Assembly: GCA_028564705.1 (NCBI GenBank)
Contig: JAPXFQ010002431.1
Coordinates: 434,001 to 498,000, forward strand
Source: Apricaphanius iberus
Lineage: Eukaryota; Chordata; Actinopteri; Cyprinodontiformes; Aphaniidae
DNA length: 64,000 bases
Direction: 5' to 3'
Under the pieces are notes generated by a model. It was given only the letters and a program-made list of their open reading frames with translations, was not told the DNA's origin and ran no database searches. The position numbers and the translations under genes were made by a program. Positions 51,369-60,300 of the stretch are shown here, piece by piece. The first letter of the stretch is position 1. Each line of letters begins with the position of its first letter.

Positions 51369-54300
51369 TTATGCTGTGCTACTCATGCGTTTTAGACTGT
51401 GCTGGTGGCACATTGGATATGGTGTCTCTGGGTGAAATAGCTTTCTGGAGTCTCGAGGGAGGTGACACTCTCTCCTGCCCGGAGGGCAACGACCTGCTTG
51501 GTATGCTCTCTGTCCGTCTCTCTCTCTCTCTCTCCCCGTTAATCATGCTCTGTGTCGGGCGCTGTCACATAAGCACGGCATGTTCTGAATCGTCATCTCA
51601 CCATCACAACATCGTTATTGTCCTTCTTACACCGGGCATGCTCTTATTTCTCATCATCACATGTCGGTGAGAGTCGCCACTCGACGTCTGCAGAGCCTAG
51701 AAACGCTTAAGCCACTTAACACTGTTGGTGTGATATAGGTCGACACAAGGTAGCATGACCTACAACCTCAGACAGATGGAGACAGGATTTTTTTTTTCCT
51801 CCTTTTTTTTCTGCTCCCCCCTCCGCTCTTTTAATCAGCCACGTTCAACCTTAAGCTACCTGCATGCCGTGCAGTGATCTCATCCACCTGGCAGGTCACA
51901 GGCAACCAGGTTAACGCGCAAGTGTTACTAACCAAGGAAACCTATTTTCCTCTTCCTCTCTTTCCTCCTAGATGTGGCGGCCGCTTTACGCAGGGGGTCC
52001 ACGCCACACCCAGCAGGGCTCTCCAGGGTGGAGCGCTCACCTGTCACCAAGCACCGAGAGCTGCCCACCATCAGTGTCAGCAAGTCCGGCTCGTCTTCCA
52101 AGTCAGAAACAACGCACCTCACCCCCAAATCCGACACCCACCTCAGTCCGCAAAAATCCAGCCCGACACATGAGGTACCCAGCCATCTCTTTTCATTCGT
52201 CCTTTGGTAACAGATGCTATAGCTTATGGTAGATTAACAGTGAGGCAAAAGAGATCAGACAACTGATGAATGGAAACCACGGATGAAGTAATGCTGGTTC
52301 AGACCATTAAATGTGTCTAACACAATATTTGTAAGCTACAAGGGTCAATTATTCCACCTGAGTTCAGAGATTAGATAAATAATAAATAATTTTTCTTTGT
52401 CCATAATCTATTTTTACCTGTCAGTTTTCAAAATTATAACATATTCAATCATATATTTTAAAATATTATTTAATTGGAAAAAGCTTAACAGAGAAGTGCA
52501 TATGAAGAATTTAATTAAATGACTTCCCTTAAATTACTAACAGTTCACCTGCCGTGGCCTGACCGCAGTCTCCTCCTGACCAACATAAAACTGGAATGCG
52601 CCATCATTGCCTCGGACAAATGACATCTCATGAGAGTTTAGATGTTCTGAAGACACTTGAGACTGGAATGAAGTTACATTTAAGAAGAACATTTAAGTCA
52701 ATGTTTTGAAATAATGGAACATTTCTCCAGTTGAAGTAAGCAAAAGTCAGAAAGACGAGCTGTATCCTGACCTGTCAGCTATAGCTTCAGCAGGAAGAAA
52801 TCGCATAGCAATTCACCTGTGGTTGGCACAACCCTGGGCTCTTGCGAGCAACGCGCTACAAAGCCTCAGTAACGCTTGAACACTTTGTACACTGATATGG
52901 CAGAATTCCATATAGATATAGATAAGGATAAGGATGATTCAGTCTCTGTTGGAGTTTTGAGCATATTTGTTAGGACCTGAACGGAAACCCATCTATTGGT
53001 AATTGCTCTCTCCCCATCTAGACATGACTGTGTCTCCCTCTCCCCAAACATTGTGAAATAATCTCAGTGTGAGCTACTCTAAAGACATAACAATGTCTCT
53101 CAGTGTCCTTCAGTTGATCCAGAGCAGGTAAAATGTCACAAAGTCTCCTCCAACTTCAGTCTCCAAGTCCCAAGTATCATGCCATATTCCCCGGATGCCT
53201 TTACTAATGATTACTAATCACTATATAGAACTAGTCTTGAAATATTTTTGGTTTCTTTTTCTCTATTAAAGTGTTCCAAAGACGTACAATACAGTGATTT
53301 TTGTGTATCGTTACACCCCTAATATATGGTGTTTTTTTTCCTATCCTACAACAATGCAGTGGTAGAGTCAGAATAGACAGAAGCCTCCAATAAGATCCTC
53401 TTTTTCACCTGTTGTCTGTCGAGATGAATTTCCATCCTATTAGTCATCTTTGATTCACTTCCCTTAATTACCAAACACGATATCCACAGATGATCTCAGC
53501 GGGTTCTTTCACAGTCAGCTCTAAACAGCCAGGTTGTTTTTATTTCTACATAACCCATAGAAATACTTGATATAAATTTGTCTCTAAATATATTAGAATG
53601 AATCACTGAATATATTCACGTCTTTATTGCAAAAGATACTTTAAGATCACAAGTTCCAATTTTAGCATAACATGGTAGCTCTTGCATTCTCAACTATTCA
53701 CATTTCCAACTTTAGTGAACTAACAATTTTCAGTCTTAGGTCCCCTAAAGCAATTTAATGTTGCATCTTTCAATCCTATGTCATTCAGGTCATTTTACGG
53801 CGTCAAACCAGATGCATTATTGTTTCCCACGTTCGTTTTATAGCATAGGAGCATGTTTTAAGGTGTTGCAAGATTTTATTATTTATGTTAAATGTTGTTC
53901 TATCCCTGCCCTGCTCTTCTCTTTCCCCATCAGGTGGACACAGCCAGTGAAGTTGAAGAGCTGGACGTCGACGTGGCCCCAGCGCCGTACACGGCCAGCA
54001 GGGGAGCAGCAAAGCTTCAGGTTTTCATCGCCAGATACAGGCAAGTATTCAATGAAAACAGTTTTGTTTACTGCGTCAAAGTTTGTGAGAAGAAAATTTG
54101 GACATCAAGATGTTTTTTTGTGCAACAGCTATAATCCTTACGATGGGCCGAATGATAACCCTGAGGTGGAGCTACCGCTGACTGCTGGTGAATACATCTA
54201 TGTTTACGGCGACATGGATGATGATGGTTTCTATGAAGGTAACATTATCAGTTACGACTGATAATTGTTGCTCTTTTTACCTGATTCTTGATTTTTGATT

Positions 54301-57300
54301 GTTGTCCTGTGCAGGTGAGCTGATGGATGGGCGGAGAGGGCTGGTCCCCTCCAACTTTGTGGAGCGTGTGTCGGACGACGACGTCATGAGCGCACAGCAC
54401 CCAGAGACTGGGGACGTATCCCACAACTCCCTGCTAGACAGCAGCCTGCACAGTGCCAGCCACCAGCATCACCTCCACACGGGCATCAGCGCCTCAGAAA
54501 GGACCGGGGCCACGCTCGCCTCCGGCTCCGCCTCAGTCCTCTCAGACCCAGCATCGGCCTTGTCCGTCCCGGCTCCCCTCACCAACGGCCTGGACTTGGA
54601 TTTGGAGGAGGTGGGAGTGGACGTTGTGCCTTACCCACGGAAACTGAGCCTCATCAAGCAGCTTGCCAAGAGCATCATCATTGGCTGGGACCCTCCGTTG
54701 GTGCCGGCCGGGTGGGGCAACGTGTGGAGCTACAACGTGTACGTGGACCAGGAGCTGCGGCTGAACGTGCCCTTCGGCGCTCAGACCAAAGCGGTGCTGG
54801 AGCGGCTGGACGTAAACCTCAAAGCCTACCGGGTGTCGGTCCAGAGCCTGACAGAGAAAGGCCTCTCGGACCTGCTGCGCTGCAGCATGCTGGTCGGCCG
54901 GGATGTTTGCGTGGCGCCCACTCAGCTGCATGTGGACAGAATTACCGCCACGTCTGCCAACCTGACCTGGCTGCCCAGCAACAGTAACTATGTGCACATT
55001 GTGTCCTTGAATGACGAGGAGTGCGAGCTGGTAAAGGCTGGCTGCTACTCGCTGTGCCTCAATAACCTCTTGCCCAGCCTGCAGTACACAGTCAAAGTGG
55101 AGGCGCGGCCGCACCGAACGCCATGGGAGTTACCTGTGGAGCGCCGGGAGCACAGGAGCGCCACCATCACCTTCAGCACGCTGATGTCAGGTCAGGACTG
55201 TGATCACAATCACGAAATGCATCACACTATTTCAATTTATTTCCCCCACTCAGCATTTGATTCAAAATATGTAACGCTTGGCACATGGAAGCCTCAGTCT
55301 GGATCGTCTGGCTCAAACGTTTGATCCAGATTAAGAATTTATACAGCTTTTTGAGGGTTTTTTTTTTTCAGCAATAATCCCACTGTGAAGTAATTATGTA
55401 ATTCACATTCCAACACATCAGTGATAACACAGCTCTCTGGTGTACATCCATAAATATATCATCTGTAGGCTCATGGAAGAGCTGAAGGAACTAATGCGGA
55501 CGTAATACAAAGATCAGTGGCTGACATTTTTAAGACATGACTTCTGCTTCTGTTATGTGTGGAAGCAGCCTCATAGCTCGCCAATATAAGGGACTCATTT
55601 TATAGCCGCTGTACTTTCAGCTGAGGCAGAACGGATTCTCGTTATCAGAATATCGTTACCTTGCAATTACGATCTTCTCCTGTCCTTAAAGGAGGTATTT
55701 TATGAAGTCGACTGGATTGTGTTTTGCTCATTAAAAAGCGAAGGCTCTCTGGCACAGCACTGTAAAGAGAAAGAAAGTAGTTTTACTAAATTATGTCCAC
55801 AACAGCTAAAGGGCATTTATCATTGACTAGGACTGGGCGCTTAATCAATATAATCAATAAATCAAATATTCTGATAATGAAGATTTAGTTTTTGTAAAAT
55901 CAAGATTCCTATCTTATTTTATTTTTTTCAACCAATGCACTGCTTAGACTTTCATGGCTCAGAGTGATGTCAATCCGGCCAGAACCACCATCTTGTTTTA
56001 CAAGGATACTTCAGTATGTTTTTAGTTGGACTTTGAATGTAGGTCAGCTCTGGGACAGGGGGATTGGAATAAAAGCAAGTTTTTGAAAAATATTTTTCAT
56101 CACTTGCAATTAATTTTTAAGAAAACATTGGTGGGAAAAAAATTGATTAAAATTGCAAATCGTATTAGGTATGAAAGAAATCGGAGATTTAATTTTTAAA
56201 CCATATTGCCCAGTTCTATCATTTAATCATACAACTCCTCCTTTTTACATTTTTTGTGGCTTGTAGTTCATTATAGTTGAATTCATTTTGATGTCTGAAA
56301 TGAAGAGTTATACGAAAAAAGGTAAATAAGAGAAAGAAAGTCATTAAAACGCAGCCTAAAGTTGTCACAGTTATAATGGTAAGCTACAGTGCATAACAAA
56401 AGGCCAACCCAAAATGAAAGTGGTGATTTATATTCTCATGCTTCAGTGAAACTTCATAAGGTGCAGATTTAAAAGGATCTGTCCAGTGTGGTGCAGGAAG
56501 TCAAGACAAACCTTTACAAGTTTGGAGATCTGACTGAGTAAAGAAAAAAGCAAAAAAGAACCTTAAAATACCAATATGCCGCCAGACTCAGCTGTGGATG
56601 AACTCTTAAAGCTGCTGTTCAGAGAATGTGTATCAAAGTTTTATAAATCTTTCATAAATTTTAAAAATAACGATCACACATGGCTGTTGGAATAAACAGT
56701 ATGCGCAGAAGGAAAGGGGGGTATCACTGAAACCATTTGTTGTTGGCCATTTAGCTTATATAAATGTAACTGCCACAAATCCGATTAAGGAAAAGGTAAA
56801 CGTTCAGATTAGCTGAATTTAAGCTCACCATAAAAATAAAGAAATACAATTTGGGTCATGCTCGATAGCGCTTGCTGTTTGATGCACGTTAAGGGGGGCA
56901 GAAGGGATGTTTTAGGAGGGGCCTCGGTACGTTGGATTCAAAAAATCTCTCTCACAAATATTCCGGACAGCAGCTTTAGGATGCTAAATAGGAGGTGAGA
57001 ACTTTCTCTGCATCCTTTTTCTTTGTTTCCGCTGAGCAGCCAAGCATGCATTTGACACGTACAGATAAAAATTATATTTTCTTAGGCTGTGTTTTTTACA
57101 TTTTAAAAGTAGCATTAAGAAACACATAAAAACTGAATGAGATAAAATAGAGAGAGAGAGACATTTATCGCCATATCCACCTCTCTACTCCTTTTCGACA
57201 TCCATCCATCCATTTTCTGAACCGCTTAATCCTCAAGGGGTCGCGGGGGGGCTGGTGCCTATCTCCAGCTGTCAGTGGGCGAGAGGCGGGGTACACCCTG

Positions 57301-60300
57301 GACATGTCGCCAGTCCATCACAGTCTTGTTCGACATGTTTCATGATATCTCCTGTTTAATATAAGTTTAGTCTGAAAGTAAAATTAATTTTAAAAGCAGA
57401 GTTCATCTTTTCATAGCTGCTGAAGTCATTTTTTTGCATTGAAGTCAGTTTGTGTATGGTTCATTCCCAATGTGCTTTCTCCAGTCTTTAACATTAATCC
57501 TCATTATAGTCATGTTTCTCTAAACAATCTTTCACATTTGCTTAAGTTCCATGCGCACACTCTGGGAATTCAGGTATCAGGATCCTTTTTGTGCGTTTAC
57601 ATTGATAGTTGGCAGCCTATTAGAGTCGTTTGCTGAGTGTTAAAGTCCTTTTTCCTCTGTATCGTCCTGCGTTAGTGTAGAAACATGTGTCTTCTTTTAT
57701 GTTTGCGGTTGCCTGAGACGTGACGCCTTTAATGGCTGCAGGTCCCCCTGATGCCCCACTGGACATACAGCTGGAGCCTGGCCCCTCCCCAGGGATTGCT
57801 CTTATCAGCTGGCTGCCAGTCACTATAGACGCTGCTGGGACCTCCAACGGAGTTCGGGTCACTGGATACACTATATATGCTGACAAGAAGAAGGCAAGGA
57901 CATATTTTAAGAAGTATTTTCAATAAGAAGGAAGCCTTTTTGTGTATGGTCATTGTAATGAGCATGAAACTTTCTGTAACATGTTAATTTGAATGTTCTG
58001 CTATCAAAGGTCTTGGAAGTTGCTTCCCCTACAGCTGGAAGTGCTCTGCTGGGCCCCTCTCAGATCCAGTCCCTCCAGGCAGCTCAGGAGATCACCGTCC
58101 GCACCATGTCCGCTCACGGCGAGTCCTGCGACTCTTTTCCAGTGAACGTGCCCTCCAAGCTGGCGGCAGTCATGGCAGGCCCGATTCCAGCCGCCCCAGT
58201 CGTGCCACACCTCCCCAGCACCTCAGTAACCCCCAATACCTTGCTTCCGCCACCATCCTATGGAAACTCTGCTGCCAAAGTCTCTGTGCTGCCCAACACT
58301 TTGCCATCAGGCAGTCAGCAGGCTGCTGCCACCCTGCCTCACGCTCTCCACTCACAAGATCGTCTGTCGTCTGCCTCGTACATGAAAGCCTGGGCCGACC
58401 CCGCTTTTGCCGCTGCCTTGACTGTTTGTGAGGCCACATTACCAGTGGCCTCCCCCATCCCTCCAGTGGTAATACTCCCTCTGACTTCTTTAGATAGAGT
58501 AGGAATTAAGAGTGTAACTGTACAAGTATTTGTTATTCCGATGTTGATACAACCTGTCGGTTTACAGCTTAACTTTAAAAGGCGTTCCAGACGTAGTGTG
58601 ATTTGTCAAACATCAACTTTTTTGCAGCGTCTACTTTAGCGCCTCTTTTTTACCGCCTCTGAAACGCATTTCTTAACTTTGCGGCACCACATTATACATA
58701 AGTTTATTAATGAAAACACCAAAAAACGTATTCACACACCTTCTAACCTCAGAGTAATTAACACTGTAATGGCCGGAAGCTTGACTGTTATGTAGATATT
58801 TCCCATCTCCACCCCCCCCCCCCCCCCCCCCCCAAAAAAGCACAGACCTAATGAGTACACAGTAACGTTGTGATCCTCATGGATCCTCATTAGTCTCCAC
58901 TGTAGAGGTTACTAAAGTTTCTTGGGTCGAGTTAATAATCATACATTTCAGATGACATATTTTCAACAACTCGACATTTAATAGAGGTCATAATAAAGTG
59001 AGGCGCACTTTAAGCATCATTAGTAAAATATGGATATCTTTGGACTCAGCGAGGAACCTTGTTCTGGACAAGCTGTGGCTTTAATAAGTTTTACTCTGGA
59101 ATACGGCGCCTGCATGGAGCAGAGAGCGGCGTACTGCATGCATTAAGTTTATTACTGACAAACAATAATTCAGACATTCTAGCCTAATTGTAATTAACTC
59201 CATAACAGCCCCAGCTTGACCTACATCTGTTTTTTCCCCTGTTTTTTGCCAAAGAAACGTCATGAATCTATCGCGCTTATTCCTCCTCGCTCTGGCTGTG
59301 GCACACAGCAGCAGGCGCAAAGTCTTCATTTTAATACTGCTCCTTGCGCCTATTGTAAATCGCACAGATGATCTTAGTAGATCACCCGCAAATGAAGGAC
59401 AACCCGCTGCCGCAATTTTTTTGCGCCGCACGCAATTTTGCGCTCTTTGATTGGAATTTCAATAAATTGGACCATGACAAGTGGTTATATTGTTTTCCAC
59501 CATGTCTGTGTCTACTTGTACTCTTTTTTTAATCCAATCAGATCTCGAATTAGATGTTTACTTTCAACTTTTTAATATTATAGAACATAATAAAATAAAA
59601 TTCATTTCGGGATTTGAAAAGAAGGAATTCAGGAAAAAAAGGTTTGTCCTTTGATCCTGATCAGTACACTGATCAAAGTATAAAACATAATTCATATCCA
59701 CATTTGTAATAGTTTTTCTTGATTAAAGTGAACCAAAAATGTTTGGAAATGTGATTTAAAAACCCTAAATTCCTACCAAACCGTGACTTTTTTTTACTGT
59801 TACACTCTTAGTAGGAATAAATCCAATTCATATAAAATGTTTATTTGAAAGAAATACTGGTATGAAGATGGTATACTGCATTAACTAACAAGCAATGACT
59901 TTAAGATTTAAACTCTTTTTTAATATTAATTTTTATCATAAAATATTGCATTGATGTCTTTTCTTTAGGTTAATGTGGCCTCCCCCATCAACACAGCACC
60001 TCAGCCATCTCCAGCAGCAGCGACACCACCTCCACCTGCACAAGTGGAAAATGCGCCGCCAGCGTTGGACCTTCGCAGAGACACTGACAGCCCCGGAACA
60101 ATCCGTCCTTTCCCATCCATCACAGAGTTCATTGAGGACCCCTGTGCCAAGCTTGGGACCCCTGAGCGCATCCCGAGTCCACCCAAAGCGCCGATCGTCG
60201 ACCTCCTGAACCCACAGAGCTCTAATGTCCTGCGACCACCGAGCACTTCACCACTGGAATCGGAAGGAGAGGAGGAACCGCAGAACAGTCGCCTGGTGTC

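Noticed and set aside
49770..53323. One hAT element spanning exons M and N (TIR-like ends at 49770 and 53323)
   Set aside because: It would have to contain two tspoap1 exons; a closer right end with a 7/8 target duplication exists at 51092.
53758..54261. 167-codon frame as a separate gene
   Set aside because: It is read-through of intron N-O, exon O, the 88-bp GC-AG intron and exon P in shifting frames; the spliced tspoap1 model explains it.
54542..55114. 190-codon minus-strand frame
   Set aside because: Antisense shadow of the GC-rich exon Q; no homology of its own.
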